The notes: generated from the letters alone by a model not told the origin. A stretch of DNA of 64,000 nucleotides from DASVBE01 sp963770375 (GCA_963770375.1 CAVYPM010000022.1:185909-249908); one strand, 5' to 3'. Positions 9,314 to 18,895 are shown, counted from the stretch's first letter. Made by a program: numbers and translations.

Positions 9314-10522
9314 GTGCCTGTGATGCACCATTCACGGCCCGCCTGGGTCCTGCTGCGCGGCCTGGCGACGCCGCTGGCGCTCGGCGGCGTGCTCGGCGGC
9401 CTGGCCGTCGGCCTCGGCCCCGCGGCGGTAGCCTCGGCCGCGGCCTGCCAGGTCAAGGGCAGCCCTCAGCCGGTCAGCCCGGTCAGCGACAGCCAGCTGG
9501 CCGGGGTGGCCATGATCACCTCCTGCGACGCCTGGGGCGTGGGCACCCAGAGGGTGAGCGGCGACGGCTCGATGCTCATCGAGCACTTCGACGGCACGGC
9601 CTGGAAGGTGGTCAGCGCCCCCGCCCAGGTCTCGTCCGGGGGTGCGCTCGCCTCCGCGAGCGCGGTGTCCACCAGTAACGTCTACGCGGCCGGGTCCATT
9701 TTCGTGAACGCCGTGCCAGCCCCGGTCATCGTGCACTGGAACGGCACCGCCTGGGCCCAGGAAACACTGCCCAGCAGCCTGGACGGCCAGGAAGGCCAGC
9801 TCCTCGGCATCAAGGCGGTGTCCGCGAACGACGTCTGGGCCGTCGGCGAGACCAACGTGACCGTCAATAGCCCGGTCCACGTCCCGCTGATCCTGCACTG
9901 GAACGGCACGGCATGGATCAGCACGCCGGTGCCGCAGATCGGGAACCCCGGCGATGACGTCGTGCTCGACGGGGTGGGCGGCAGCTCCGGCCGCGACGCC
10001 TGGGTGGTCGGCAACAGGATCGGCACGCCCCAGGGCACCGTCCCGTTCATCCTGCACTGGAACGGCGTCCGCTGGACCCAGGCGCGGTTCCTCGCGCGCC
10101 CGGACTCCGAGCTGGCCAGCGTGTCCGCCACCGGGCCGAACAACGCCTGGGCGGTAGGCGCAATCCAGGTGAGCGACTCCAGCGACCAGGCGCTGATCCT
10201 GCACTGGAACGGGAGGTTCTGGCGCCCGGTGCGCGGCCTGGGCTCGGTTGGCACGCCCGGTTCCGTTACGTCCCTCACCGGGGTGGCGGCGTCGTCGCCG
10301 TCAAGCGCCTTCGCGGTGGGCCTGACCGGCACCGTGATCAGCCCCCAGACGCTGATGCTGCGGTGGAACGGCAACCGCTGGACGCCGCTGAGCACGGGCA
10401 ATCCCGGCTTCTCCAACGTGCTTGGCGGGGTGGACACCACGTCGCCGCACGACGCCTGGGCGGTGGGGACCGCGGGCGGGGAAGTTGACGGGAACCAGGC
10501 CTTCGCCGTGCACTGCTGCTGA
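9314..10522 (+). CDS. Secreted beta-propeller repeat protein
   Basis: A 402-residue exported protein. Residues 1-45 form a signal peptide (Arg, long hydrophobic core LALGGVLGGLAVGLG, then AVASAAA before the mature Cys/Gln). The rest is built of six to seven repeats, each pairing a strand like DAWAVG with ILHWNGTAW about 25 residues later, as in six- or seven-bladed propellers. Such proteins are usually binding or scaffolding proteins at the cell surface; the ligand is unknown. GTG at 9314 lies close behind GAAGGGA; GTG 9320 or ATG 9323 are alternatives. A strong terminator follows the stop. Confidence 0.8.
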   Translation: MPVMHHSRPAWVLLRGLATPLALGGVLGGLAVGLGPAAVASAAACQVKGSPQPVSPVSDSQLAGVAMITSCDAWGVGTQRVSGDGSMLIEHFDGTAWKVVSAPAQVSSGGALASASAVSTSNVYAAGSIFVNAVPAPVIVHWNGTAWAQETLPSSLDGQEGQLLGIKAVSANDVWAVGETNVTVNSPVHVPLILHWNGTAWISTPVPQIGNPGDDVVLDGVGGSSGRDAWVVGNRIGTPQGTVPFILHWNGVRWTQARFLARPDSELASVSATGPNNAWAVGAIQVSDSSDQALILHWNGRFWRPVRGLGSVGTPGSVTSLTGVAASSPSSAFAVGLTGTVISPQTLMLRWNGNRWTPLSTGNPGFSNVLGGVDTTSPHDAWAVGTAGGEVDGNQAFAVHCC

Positions 10523-10537
10523 CCGCACAGCCCGGGC

Positions 10538-10577
10538 CGGGACACGGCCGCGGCGCCAGGGCCGCGGCCGTGTCCCG
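10538..10577 (+). terminator. Long perfect hairpin terminator
   Basis: A 17-bp perfectly paired stem (CGGGACACGGCCGCGGC with GCCGCGGCCGTGTCCCG) closes a six-base loop, 15 bases after the stop of the propeller gene. There is no clear T-run, as is common for GC-rich actinobacterial terminators. It lies between convergent genes, so it could serve both strands. Confidence 0.75.
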
Positions 10578-10590
10578 CCGGGGCAGGCTG

Positions 10591-10630
10591 GCGCAGGGCT
10601 GGTCAGGCCAGCGCAGGGCTGGTCAGGCCA
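10591..10630. repeat. Two tandem 20-bp repeats covering the P450 stop codon
   Basis: The unit GCGCAGGGCTGGTCAGGCCA occurs twice without a gap. The second copy contains the TGA stop of the P450 gene (10623-10625, minus strand). A recent slippage duplication is the simple explanation. Confidence 0.85.
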
Positions 10631-11918
10631 GCTCGACGGGGAAGCTCACCAGCTCCCGCATCGCGGACGCGGGCTGCCACTGGTACGCGTGGCCGTCCAC
10701 CAGCCGCCACCGCAGGCCGAGCCGGGCGAACGTGGTCAGCGCGGTTTCCACCAGCATCCGGGCGGCGGTCCGGCCCGGGCACAGATGCGCTCCCCCGCCG
10801 AACGTGAGCAGCGGCTGGGCCGCCCGGTCCCACCGGAACCGCCACGGGCCGGCGAACACCTCCGGGTCGAGGTTGGGGCTGCCCCACAGCATCGCGACCG
10901 ATGTGCCGGCCGGCAGCAGGACGCCGTCGTGGACGACGTCACTCAGCACGTACCGGTGGGTCAGCAGAAGCGGCGGCGCGATGCGCAGTGACTCCTGGAA
11001 GGCACGGGGCGCGAGATCCGGGTCCCGCAGCAGTTTCCCGTACTGGCCGGTGGCCAGCAGCACGTACAGGGCGTTCGCCACCGCGACGCCCACCGTGTGG
11101 AAGCCGTCGAACAGGTTGGCGGCCAGGAAGGAGCCCACGCTCCCGGGCTTGCCGTCCACCTCGATCGCGCTGAGATCGGCGGCCAGCTCGGTGATCACCG
11201 GATTATCGCCAGCGGCGAGCCCGCGGTCCGCCGCGCGGCCGACGATCGCGGCGTACCGGCTGGCGGCCTGGTCAATGGCCGCCGTCTGCGCGGGTGTGCG
11301 CTCCAGCAGGAATATCGGGCTCATCTCCCGCATCAGCTCACACACCTCGGCCGACTCCGCGGGCGTCAGGCCGATCACGTCGCCCCAGAACCGGGCCACG
11401 TACGGCCGCGCCAGGTGGGCGCCGACGTCGATCCCGCTCCGGCCGGCCAGGCCGGCCGCCAGCGCGGCGGCGATCTCCCCCGCGAGCGGCTCGAACCGCC
11501 GCAGGTTGCGGCGGAGAAGCTGACGGCTCAGCGCGTGCCGGGTGAACCGGTGCAGCGGCGGGATGTGGGTGAACGCCTGATCCGCCAGCATCCGGAACAT
11601 CGCCCGCTCCGTCCCGGTCGCCCCGGCGGACCCAGCCGGCCCGGCGGCCGCCTGCGAATCGCCGCCGGTCTCCCGCCGGGACGACTGCCCGGCGAGCACC
11701 CCGACCGGCATGTTGCCCACGTCGCGCTGGTTCGCCAGGTCCAGCACGTCGTGGTAGCGGAAGGCGACGACCGCCTCGGGCGACACCCGGAGCAGCCCGC
11801 GCTCACCCCGGTCCATCAGCCGGACCGGGAAGCCGATCAGGTCCTGGTGCCAGTCGTCATCCACGACCGAGAAGAAGCCGGGAAGATCCCCGATGGCCCG
11901 GGCCGCCACGTGTGACAT
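10623..11918 (-). CDS. Cytochrome P450
   Basis: A 431-residue soluble bacterial P450. The haem-binding loop is FGGGAHLCPGR with Cys380 as iron ligand; the K-helix ExxR is seen as ESLR (AFQESLRIAPP). The I-helix reads AANLFDGFHTV, without the usual Thr after the acidic residue, so oxygen activation may be atypical. ATG at 11918 has GGGAGG eight bases upstream and is preferred over 11936. No ferredoxin or reductase gene is adjacent, so electrons come from elsewhere. Substrate unknown. The gene is convergent with the propeller gene. Confidence 0.9.
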   Translation of the reverse strand: MSHVAARAIGDLPGFFSVVDDDWHQDLIGFPVRLMDRGERGLLRVSPEAVVAFRYHDVLDLANQRDVGNMPVGVLAGQSSRRETGGDSQAAAGPAGSAGATGTERAMFRMLADQAFTHIPPLHRFTRHALSRQLLRRNLRRFEPLAGEIAAALAAGLAGRSGIDVGAHLARPYVARFWGDVIGLTPAESAEVCELMREMSPIFLLERTPAQTAAIDQAASRYAAIVGRAADRGLAAGDNPVITELAADLSAIEVDGKPGSVGSFLAANLFDGFHTVGVAVANALYVLLATGQYGKLLRDPDLAPRAFQESLRIAPPLLLTHRYVLSDVVHDGVLLPAGTSVAMLWGSPNLDPEVFAGPWRFRWDRAAQPLLTFGGGAHLCPGRTAARMLVETALTTFARLGLRWRLVDGHAYQWQPASAMRELVSFPVELA

Positions 11919-12047
11919 CCGTCCCTCCCGCATCACCGGAATCAGCTACCGCATAACTGGACGCTCATCCGACTTTAACCCCAGGGGAGCCGCCGGCCAT
12001 AGGGCCCGCTGACGCCGCGATCAGCGCCGGCCGGGCTAAGGAGCTGT

Positions 12048-13577
12048 TCAGCGGCTGAGGAGACCGCCCGGCGGCGGGTCTGCGCGGGGCAGGCTGGCCA
12101 GGCGGCGCTGGGCCTCGTCCAGGGCCCGCTGCCGCCAGCTGACCGGCTGGAACGTGACCAGCCAGCTGCGGATGAGCACCTCGGCCTGGACGGCGGCCCG
12201 GGCCGGGACCGGGTACCCGGCGCCGCGGGCCCGGTCCGCCAGCAGGCCGTAGGCACCGGCCAGGGCGTTCAGCCGGTCCACGCCGGACGGTTCGGCGGCG
12301 GCCAGCAGAACCAGCACGGCCACTTCCGCCTGGCTGCTTTCGTAGGCTGCGTCGTCCTGGCCGAACCCGGCGTAGCAGTCGCCCAGCTCACGGTGCGCAC
12401 CGGCGAGGTCCAGCTGGGCCGTCATGTCCCTGGGACGGGCCGCAGCCATCCGCTCCCGCAGCATCACCAGGGCCTGCAGGCTGGTCCGCAGGGTTTCCCC
12501 GTCACCCACCGCCCGGGCCCGGTCGGCCAGACCGGTCAGGTTCCGGATCCGGTCCTCCGCATCCGGCCGCAGCTCCCCAGGGCCCGCACCGGTCAGCCCG
12601 CTCACCGGCCCCGGCCCCGCACCCGCCGGGCCCGGCCCCGGCCCGGGCCGCTCTGCCGCCAGCCCCGGCTCCTCCGGCGCACCGGCAGTCCCCTCCGCGC
12701 CATCCCCGCCCATCGCCTCCCGCAGCAGGTCCCCGGTCTCCGGATCGGCCATCGCCAGCTGCCGCAGGACCGCCACCTCGGCGAGATTCTCCCGCCGGGC
12801 GGCCTCGCTGTTACCGTCGGACTGCCACCACCGGCCCAGCTCACGGTGCGCCATGGCCAGGTCCTGCAGAGCCCCGGCATCACCCGGACGCGCCGCCGCA
12901 ATCCGCTTCCGCGCCAGGATCAGGGCCTGCAGGCCGGCCCGCGCCGTGGCCCCGTCATCCGCGGCGCGGGCCCGCTCCACCAGCGCCTTTAGGGTCCCGA
13001 TCGGCTCCTCGGCCCCCGGCGGCACAGCTCCGCCCGTCCCGGCGGGCGCCTGCCTCGGCCCCGGCGCAGCGCCACGGCCGGCCCCGCCGGCCTCGGCCTC
13101 CCTGAGCAGGTCCCCGGTCTCCGGGTCGGCGAGTGCCAGCTGCCGCAGCAGCGCCACCTCGGCCTGCTGCTCCCGCCTGACGGCTTCCTGGTCACCGTCG
13201 AACTGCGCCCGCCGGACCAGTTCGTGGTGCGCGTCGGCCCTGGCCCGCAGCAGCCCCAGATCCTCAGGAAGGTCCTGCGACAGCCGCTCCAGCAGAATCA
13301 GCTCGGCCCGGAACTCGTACCGCACCGCCACCGCGTAGCCCATGACCGCGGCGAACTTGCCCTCCTGGTGGCACTCGCCCGCCAGCTGGCGCAGCACGTC
13401 ATAGTCGGCCGGCTCGATCCCGGCCAGCTCCCGGAGCAGGTCGAGCGCGGCCCGGTACTCACCGATGGCGGTGACCTGGTCCTGGGCCTTGGCGGCCCGG
13501 TAACCGGCCCGCCCGCGCCTGGCGGCGAGCTGAGCCAGCGCCCGGTACTGCCGCGGGCCAGGAGACGAGCTGCTCAC
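12048..13577 (-). CDS. Helical (TPR-like) protein with three long internal repeats
   Basis: A 509-residue soluble protein. Three units of ~120 residues are each built of paired helices and share the block AEVALLRQLALADPETGD LLREA (the third unit is more diverged, ending AEVAVLVLLAAAEP) and AHRELG with QALILARKRIAAARP. Gly/Pro/Ala-rich linkers at about residues 168-190 and 300-345 separate the units. The helix spacing is that of TPR scaffolds. I do not recognise a named family. No enzyme motif is visible. It may mediate protein contacts; context (P450, BrkB) gives no hint. Confidence 0.7.
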   Translation of the reverse strand: MSSSSPGPRQYRALAQLAARRGRAGYRAAKAQDQVTAIGEYRAALDLLRELAGIEPADYDVLRQLAGECHQEGKFAAVMGYAVAVRYEFRAELILLERLSQDLPEDLGLLRARADAHHELVRRAQFDGDQEAVRREQQAEVALLRQLALADPETGDLLREAEAGGAGRGAAPGPRQAPAGTGGAVPPGAEEPIGTLKALVERARAADDGATARAGLQALILARKRIAAARPGDAGALQDLAMAHRELGRWWQSDGNSEAARRENLAEVAVLRQLAMADPETGDLLREAMGGDGAEGTAGAPEEPGLAAERPGPGPGPAGAGPGPVSGLTGAGPGELRPDAEDRIRNLTGLADRARAVGDGETLRTSLQALVMLRERMAAARPRDMTAQLDLAGAHRELGDCYAGFGQDDAAYESSQAEVAVLVLLAAAEPSGVDRLNALAGAYGLLADRARGAGYPVPARAAVQAEVLIRSWLVTFQPVSWRQRALDEAQRRLASLPRADPPPGGLLSR

Positions 13578-13602
13578 AAGGCCTCCCGGTCCGCAAAATG
13601 AT

Positions 13603-13642
13603 CAAGGCCCGACCGCCCGTCCCACGGGTCGATCAGGCCTTG
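13603..13642. terminator. Imperfect hairpin, possible terminator
   Basis: CAAGGCC and GGCCTTG form a 7-bp outer stem; CGACC and GGGTCG pair inside it with a four-base bulge. It lies between the stop of the BrkB gene (13788) and the start of the repeat protein gene, in a 210-bp gene-free gap, and probably ends transcription of the BrkB gene. Confidence 0.4.
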
Positions 13643-13787
13643 CCTGCTGGCATCACAGTAGCCCAGCCGCGGCCCAGCCTGGCCCCGGTGAGCTCTGGCT
13701 CAAGCATCCGGGCTGGCCTCTGAAACCGTATGATCGTGACCCCCGCATCCGGGTAGCCGGCATTGCCATAGCTCCGCGCGGGAGTTC

Positions 13788-14717
13788 TCACGACGTGCCT
13801 TCCTTGGCTGATAGCTGCTCCATTCTGGCGACGGCGGCTGGCCCTGCCTTGCGCTCCCAGTAGACGCCCATCACGGCGGCGATCCAGACCCAGAAGGAGG
13901 CGATGACGCCGACGGCTGCGGCGAGCGCCAGGCTGACGCCGAAGCCGCCGTAGGCGTGGCCGTACTCGCTGAACCAGTTGCGCAGGAAGAACGCCAGCAC
14001 GACGTGCACGACGACGGCGGCACCGGTGCATATGGCCGCGCCGGGGACCAGATCACGCCACTTGAAGGGCAGGTCGAGCAGCAGCCTCGGGCTGACGAGG
14101 AAGAACCCGAATTCAAGGGCCAGCAGTACGGCTCCGGCCGTGATCCCGAACCATGGCGAATGGTGGGTGGCTAGGTTCCGCAGCGTCAGGGCGGCGCCGG
14201 TGTCGGTGAGCAGCAGGATCAGCCATGCTGCGCCGCGCAGGTACTTCTGGACGCCGCGCAGCGGGGTCATGTCAAAGGCGCGAGCGTAGGCGATCTGCGC
14301 GGTGCCGCTCACGTCCAAGCCGGTGATCAGCAGGGAGATCACGCTGATGCTCAGCGCCACGCTCTTGCCGGAACTGGCGTTGCTGAATGTGTCCCTGACG
14401 ATCTGTGCGGTGCTTCCGGTCAGGTGCAGGTCCCTGGCGATCAGGCCGCCGACGTCGTGCTGCGGGCTGAAGGACTCGATGAATGCGTAGCCGATGATGA
14501 TCAGCGGGATGACCGCGACGAACAGGTTCAAGGCGATCACGATGGCCAGGTGCTTGCCCTCGATCTTGTTAAACCGCCGGACCGATTCGAGCGGGAACGC
14601 CACCCACGGGCGCTTCTCAAGCCTTTCCTGATATGGCCGCAGCTTCTCCTGGTACCGCCGCGCGGTCGAGGCCCACCTGGAAAACCTCGACGTCCGGCCC
14701 TCACCCGGCTCGGTCAC
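13788..14717 (-). CDS. YihY/BrkB family inner-membrane protein
   Basis: An integral membrane protein of about 309 residues. The start GTG at 14717 is preceded by GGGGGAGG, better than the ATG at 14774. After a basic N-terminus come WVAFPLESVRRFNKIEGKH, then five to six hydrophobic segments, e.g. LAIVIALNLFVAVIPLIIIG, SLLITGLDVSGTAQIAYARA and LILLLTDTGAALTL. This is the pattern of the YihY (once called BrkB/RNase BN) family, whose biochemical role is unsettled. It is divergent from the GAP gene at 14917 across ~200 bp. Confidence 0.72.
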   Translation of the reverse strand: MTEPGEGRTSRFSRWASTARRYQEKLRPYQERLEKRPWVAFPLESVRRFNKIEGKHLAIVIALNLFVAVIPLIIIGYAFIESFSPQHDVGGLIARDLHLTGSTAQIVRDTFSNASSGKSVALSISVISLLITGLDVSGTAQIAYARAFDMTPLRGVQKYLRGAAWLILLLTDTGAALTLRNLATHHSPWFGITAGAVLLALEFGFFLVSPRLLLDLPFKWRDLVPGAAICTGAAVVVHVVLAFFLRNWFSEYGHAYGGFGVSLALAAAVGVIASFWVWIAAVMGVYWERKAGPAAVARMEQLSAKEGTS

Positions 14718-14916
14718 TCTGCCTCCCCCGGCCCAGCTTGGGTTCTCGCCCTCCGGGCTAACCACGGCGAGCAAGCTGTGCTGAAGCGGTGGCCTTCACT
14801 ATGCCCACTGCGGTGTGATTGCCGCTAGCCGCCCAGACTCATACGGGGCGCATGATGTGCACGCGGCTGGGCGGACGTTTACTGGGGCCTGGCCGGGGGC
14901 TTGACTGGGAGGGCAG

Positions 14917-15567
14917 ATGGTCCTGGACCTTGTGATCATTGGGCTCGCGATCACGTTGATGCCGCTGACGGCCGTGGCGTTCATCCTCATCCTCGGCGCC
15001 CAGCATGGCCTCTGGAGGGGGCTGGCCTTCATTCTCGGCTGGACGGCCTGCCTGGTGGTGGTGATCGCGGGTACGGTCCTGATCACCGGCGGCAAGCCAC
15101 CGCGGCCGCACACTGTGCCCTCCACGACCGCCCTGGTGGTCAAGGCGTTTTTGGGAGCGGTGCTGATCTGGGTGGGTTTGCGGCAGCGGCGCCGGATGGG
15201 CAGGCCCCGCAAGCAGCCGGGCTGGATGGCGCGGCTGAATCATCTGTCGCCGTGGGCCGCCGCCGGGCTCGGCGTCTTCCTGCAGCCCTGGTCGCTGGTG
15301 GCGGCTGCAGCGGCGACGGTTGTCCAGGCCAAGCTGTCCACCGCGGGTGACTGGCTGTCGCTGGCTGTGTTCTGCTTGGTGGCTACGTCGAGCTACCTGG
15401 CCATGGAACTGTATGCGGCCTTTGCCCCGGCCGCGGCCGCAGCGCGCTTTGACCAGCTTCATAAATGGATCGACACCCACCAGGACCAGGCGATCGTGGT
15501 GGGGGCGCTGGTGGTAGGCGCCTGGCTGCTGGGGAACAGCATTTACGTCATCGTCTCCTTGTCATAA
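14917..15567 (+). CDS. GAP family (sulfolipid-addressing-like) membrane protein
   Basis: A 216-residue membrane protein with six predicted helices, LysE-like in layout: residues 1-60 and 75-92, then helices near 110-135, 145-170 and 190-216. The N-terminus (LIIGLAITLMPLTAVAFILIL) and NHLSPWAAAGLGVFLQPWSL fit the GAP family, named after the Mycobacterium protein that exports a sulfolipid precursor; substrate here is unknown. ATG at 14917 has GGGAGG upstream. A frameshifted paralogue lies at 38265-38961. Confidence 0.75.
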   Translation: MVLDLVIIGLAITLMPLTAVAFILILGAQHGLWRGLAFILGWTACLVVVIAGTVLITGGKPPRPHTVPSTTALVVKAFLGAVLIWVGLRQRRRMGRPRKQPGWMARLNHLSPWAAAGLGVFLQPWSLVAAAAATVVQAKLSTAGDWLSLAVFCLVATSSYLAMELYAAFAPAAAAARFDQLHKWIDTHQDQAIVVGALVVGAWLLGNSIYVIVSLS

Positions 15568-15634
15568 GCCATGCGCATGGGGCACCAGCCCCGGGCCGCT
15601 CTCCGGGCGGCCGGCGCGAAAGGAAACGGCACCC

Positions 15635-16378
15635 ATGCCTAACGAGCGAGCAGGTGGCCCCGGCAACGGGGGAAGCACGATCGCTGACCTCGCCGGGGCT
15701 GTGGGTCCCGGCTCCGTCGATGGCCGCCACCTGCTGCTGGTCGGCGCGGGGCCTGGCCTTGGCGTGGCCGTGGCACGCCGCTTCGCCGTGGGCGGCTACC
15801 GGGTGACCCTGGTAGCGCGCAGCACCGACGGCCTCCGCGACCTCGCGGGCACCTTGGCCGCTACCGGTGCCACGATCAGCACCATCGCGGCCGATGCCAG
15901 CGACCCCGATGGCCTGGGCGCCCGGATGAGGGAGCTGTATCTCGGCAATGGCACACCGGGCGTCATCGTCTATAACGCCGTCATGGGAGCCCCAGACCGG
16001 CTGCTGAGCTCAACTGTCGCCCACCTCCAGGCGGCGTATGCAGTAGATGTCATCGGCGCCATCGTCGTCGCGCAGACGGCCGCCCCGGCCATGCGGGCCG
16101 CCGGCTTCGGGACCATCCTCGTCACCGGGGGCGGGTTCGCCGACCACCCGATCCCGGCCCTTGCGACCGTTTCCCTCGGCAAGGCGGCTCTGCGGTCGGC
16201 CGCGACGATGCTCGGCGCTGACCTGGAACCAGACGGCATCCGCGTGGCCACGCTGACGATCGCGGGGCAGATAGTCGCCGGTACTTCCTTTGACCCCGAG
16301 CGCATCGCCGAACGCTACTGGGAGGTCGTCCACCTGGACGGTCCATGGCAGGCAGAATTCCGATTCACCGGCGAGTAG
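15635..16378 (+). CDS. Short-chain dehydrogenase/reductase-like protein lacking the catalytic Tyr
   Basis: A 247-residue Rossmann-fold protein. The dinucleotide motif GAGPGLG lies at 37-43, and NAV in place of NAG at about 112. In the usual YxxxK position the sequence reads VSLGK, so the catalytic Tyr is a Val and the Ser of the triad is also replaced (VTGGG). NAD(P) binding is likely but normal SDR catalysis is doubtful. SD AAGGAAA lies before ATG 15635. It follows the GAP gene by 67 bases and may be co-transcribed. Confidence 0.82.
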   Translation: MPNERAGGPGNGGSTIADLAGAVGPGSVDGRHLLLVGAGPGLGVAVARRFAVGGYRVTLVARSTDGLRDLAGTLAATGATISTIAADASDPDGLGARMRELYLGNGTPGVIVYNAVMGAPDRLLSSTVAHLQAAYAVDVIGAIVVAQTAAPAMRAAGFGTILVTGGGFADHPIPALATVSLGKAALRSAATMLGADLEPDGIRVATLTIAGQIVAGTSFDPERIAERYWEVVHLDGPWQAEFRFTGE

Positions 16379-16490
16379 GCGACGTCTACGGATGCGGCGA
16401 TGGAAGGCCGACGACCTCCACGAGTAGCCAGATCCCTAGGTGGTCTCGCTGGGAACAGGCGCGCAGTCAAAGGGGACGTTAGGTTAAACC

Positions 16491-17520
16491 ATGGACTATC
16501 GCACTTTGGGGCATAGCGGCTGCGCGGTGTCGGCCCTTGGCCTGGGGACCATGACCTTCGGCGTGGAGACGGACGAGCCGGGCGCGCATGAGCAGCTCGA
16601 CCGTTTCGTTGAGGCGGGCGGCACGTTGGTGGACACGGCCGATACCTATGGCAACGGGAGATCGGAGGAGATCATCGGCCGCTGGCTGGCCAGCCGCGGC
16701 CGGGGCCACTGAGCCGGTAGTGCTGGCCACGAAGGGCCGCTTCCCGCTTGATGATTCTCCCAACGGTGCCGGGTTGTCCGCGCGGCATCTGACCCGGGCA
16801 CTGGACGCGTCGCTGCGCCGGCTGGGCGTCGAGGCGGTTGACCTGTATCAGGTTCATGCGTTTGATCCGTGGACGCCACTAGAGGAAACGGTGCGTGCCC
16901 TCGACGGGTTTGCCCGCGCTGGCAAGATCCGCTACTGGGGGCTGTCGAACTTCACCGGCTGGCAGTTGACCAAGGCGGTGCACCTGGCCCGGGCGCTCAA
17001 TGCTGCCGGGCCGGTGACGCTTCAGCCGCAGTACAGCCTGCTGGTGCGGGAGATCGAGTGGGAGATCGTGCCTGCGGCGATGGACGCGGGCCTGGGGCTG
17101 CTGCCCTGGAGTCCGCTCGGCGGCGGCTGGCTGTCGGGCAAGTACAGGCGCGGCCAGCGCCCGTCCGGCGCCACCCGCCTGGGTGAGGACCCGGACCGGG
17201 GCATGGAAGCTTACGACCGGCGGGGTACGCGGCGCACCTGGGATGTCATCGACGAGGTGCAGAAGATCGCCGAGCAGCGCGGTGTGTCTATGGCCGAGGT
17301 CGCGCTGGCGTGGGTGAGCCATCGGCCAGCGGTGGCTTCGACAATCCTCGGCGCCCGCACGGCCGGGCAGCTGGAAACTAATCTTCGCGCCGCTGATCTG
17401 CATCTCAGCCCGGCCGAAACCGCCACGCTCAACGCCGCGAGCGACCCGCAGCCCGCTGACTATCCCTACGGCGAGCTGGGGGTGCAACAGCGCGACCGCC
17501 GCCTCGCCGGTGGTGGCTAG
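16491..17520 (+). pseudogene. Aldo/keto reductase, frameshifted
   Basis: One NADPH-dependent aldo/keto reductase is split in two frames. The first (16491-16712) has the start MDYRTLGHSGCAVSALGLGT, catalytic Asp and Tyr in DTADTYGNG. The second gives VVLATKGRF (catalytic Lys), DLYQVHAFDPWTPLEET, and the C-terminal NADP-binding part ILGARTAGQLETNL. The frame changes in CGCGGCCGGGGCCAC (~16697-16711), consistent with one extra base in a G/C run. All catalytic residues survive, so a sequencing error or a recent mutation is possible. Confidence 0.85.
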
Positions 17521-17648
17521 CTAACACAGTCGCGCAGGCGGAGGCAGCCACCTTCAATATGGCATCGAGCACGCATTCGCCCGCTGCGGCAAACCTGCCC
17601 CAGCTCACGGCGACAGTGGGCCGCCGTCCGCGCGCGGTGTGAGCCTGC

Positions 17649-18551
17649 TCAGCCCCCGTCTGGCCCATGGTCGCTGGTGCGGGCCAGGACCTGGAATAGG
17701 GCGGCGATGTCCCGGTGCTCATAGCCGAGTTGAGCCGCCCTGGTGAGCATCTGGTCGGCGACGCCCGTGGAAGGCAACTGGATGCCCAGGTCGCGGGCCA
17801 TCGCCAGGGCTAGCTGGATGTCTTTGTGCATCAGCCCTACGTCGAACCATGCTTCCTCGGGAAGGTTAAGCACCAGAGGGGCGCGCAGCTTCAGCATCGG
17901 GGAACCGATGGGGCTTGCGGTCATGACCTGGCTTGCGAGTGCGACGGCGACGCCATCTCGCTCGGCGAGCAGCAGGCCCTCGCAGAAGGCCAGCATCTGC
18001 ACAGCCAGGCTGATATTGACAGCCAGCTTGAGCGCCAGTCCCTGGCCGTTGTCGCCGATCCGGGTCGGTGTCCCGAGTACCTGCAGGACCGGCTCGGCCA
18101 GGGAGTAGGCCTGCTCGTCCCCGCCGACCATGATGGTGAGTGAGCCCGACTGCACCTGGGGCACGCTTCCGGACACCGGCGCATCAAGCATGGCCGCCCC
18201 GCGCGCCCGCACGCGCCCCGCCATCTCCCGGCTCGCGCGAGGGCTCACCGTACTCAGGTCCACCCAGATCTTCTGCGGGCCCAGACCCTCGAGGAGCCCA
18301 TCGCGGCCAGAGCCGATGGCCTCCAGCACACTGTCGTCGGGGATCGAGGTCAAGACGATGTCTGCCGCTTCGGCCACCTGCCGCGGCGTGTCGCGCCAGC
18401 GCAGGCCTCTGTCCACCAGAGGCTGGGCGTCCTCCCGGGCACGTTCCTCGCCGTAGACCTCATATCCCGCGGCCAGGAGGCGGGCGGCCATGTTGCCCCC
18501 CATGTGGCCCAGGCCGACAAAGCCAAGCTTCGTGGATGTGGCTGCCGTCAT
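17649..18551 (-). CDS. Beta-hydroxyacid dehydrogenase family oxidoreductase (3-hydroxyisobutyrate dehydrogenase-like)
   Basis: A 300-residue NAD(P)-dependent enzyme. GFVGLGHMGGNMAARLL (10-26) is the nucleotide-binding loop; DAPVSGSVPQVQSG is the substrate-binding signature; GLALKLAVN carries the catalytic Lys (about residue 170); MHKDIQLAL is the C-terminal conserved motif. Family members oxidise 3-hydroxy acids or reduce succinic/glyoxylic semialdehydes. ATG 18551 with GGAAGGA upstream is far better than the open frame extending to 18896. It is the last intact gene before the tRNA scar. Confidence 0.88.
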   Translation of the reverse strand: MTAATSTKLGFVGLGHMGGNMAARLLAAGYEVYGEERAREDAQPLVDRGLRWRDTPRQVAEAADIVLTSIPDDSVLEAIGSGRDGLLEGLGPQKIWVDLSTVSPRASREMAGRVRARGAAMLDAPVSGSVPQVQSGSLTIMVGGDEQAYSLAEPVLQVLGTPTRIGDNGQGLALKLAVNISLAVQMLAFCEGLLLAERDGVAVALASQVMTASPIGSPMLKLRAPLVLNLPEEAWFDVGLMHKDIQLALAMARDLGIQLPSTGVADQMLTRAAQLGYEHRDIAALFQVLARTSDHGPDGG

Positions 18552-18895
18552 CTCAGTCCTTCCCTTCGATCGTGGCCAGGTGATCCTCAGCCAGCCCGAG
18601 GTTCTCGGCAAGGACCGGACCGACCCTGGCCAGGCGCGGAAGCCGGCGATGGCCCCGGTCACGGCAGGGGCCTGGGAGGGTCCCGGCCACGGCCACCCCG
18701 CCGGGGAGCGTGCCGTGACAGACGGGCGACCTGACGGAGCGGCCCACCAGCTTGAGGCTCTCAGACAGCGGGGATTCCCGGAAGTGGTCGCTGCGTCCGC
18801 GCTGGATGCCCGAAAGGGCGATCGATGGGTCCGCGTGCCGCTCGCTGACGATCCATGACCGCGAATCTCATGGACGAATGACGGACGGATGATCA

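Noticed and set aside
14839..15480. Minus-strand frames antisense to the GAP gene
   Set aside because: The plus strand has a clean six-helix protein with a ribosome site; the antisense text is low-complexity.
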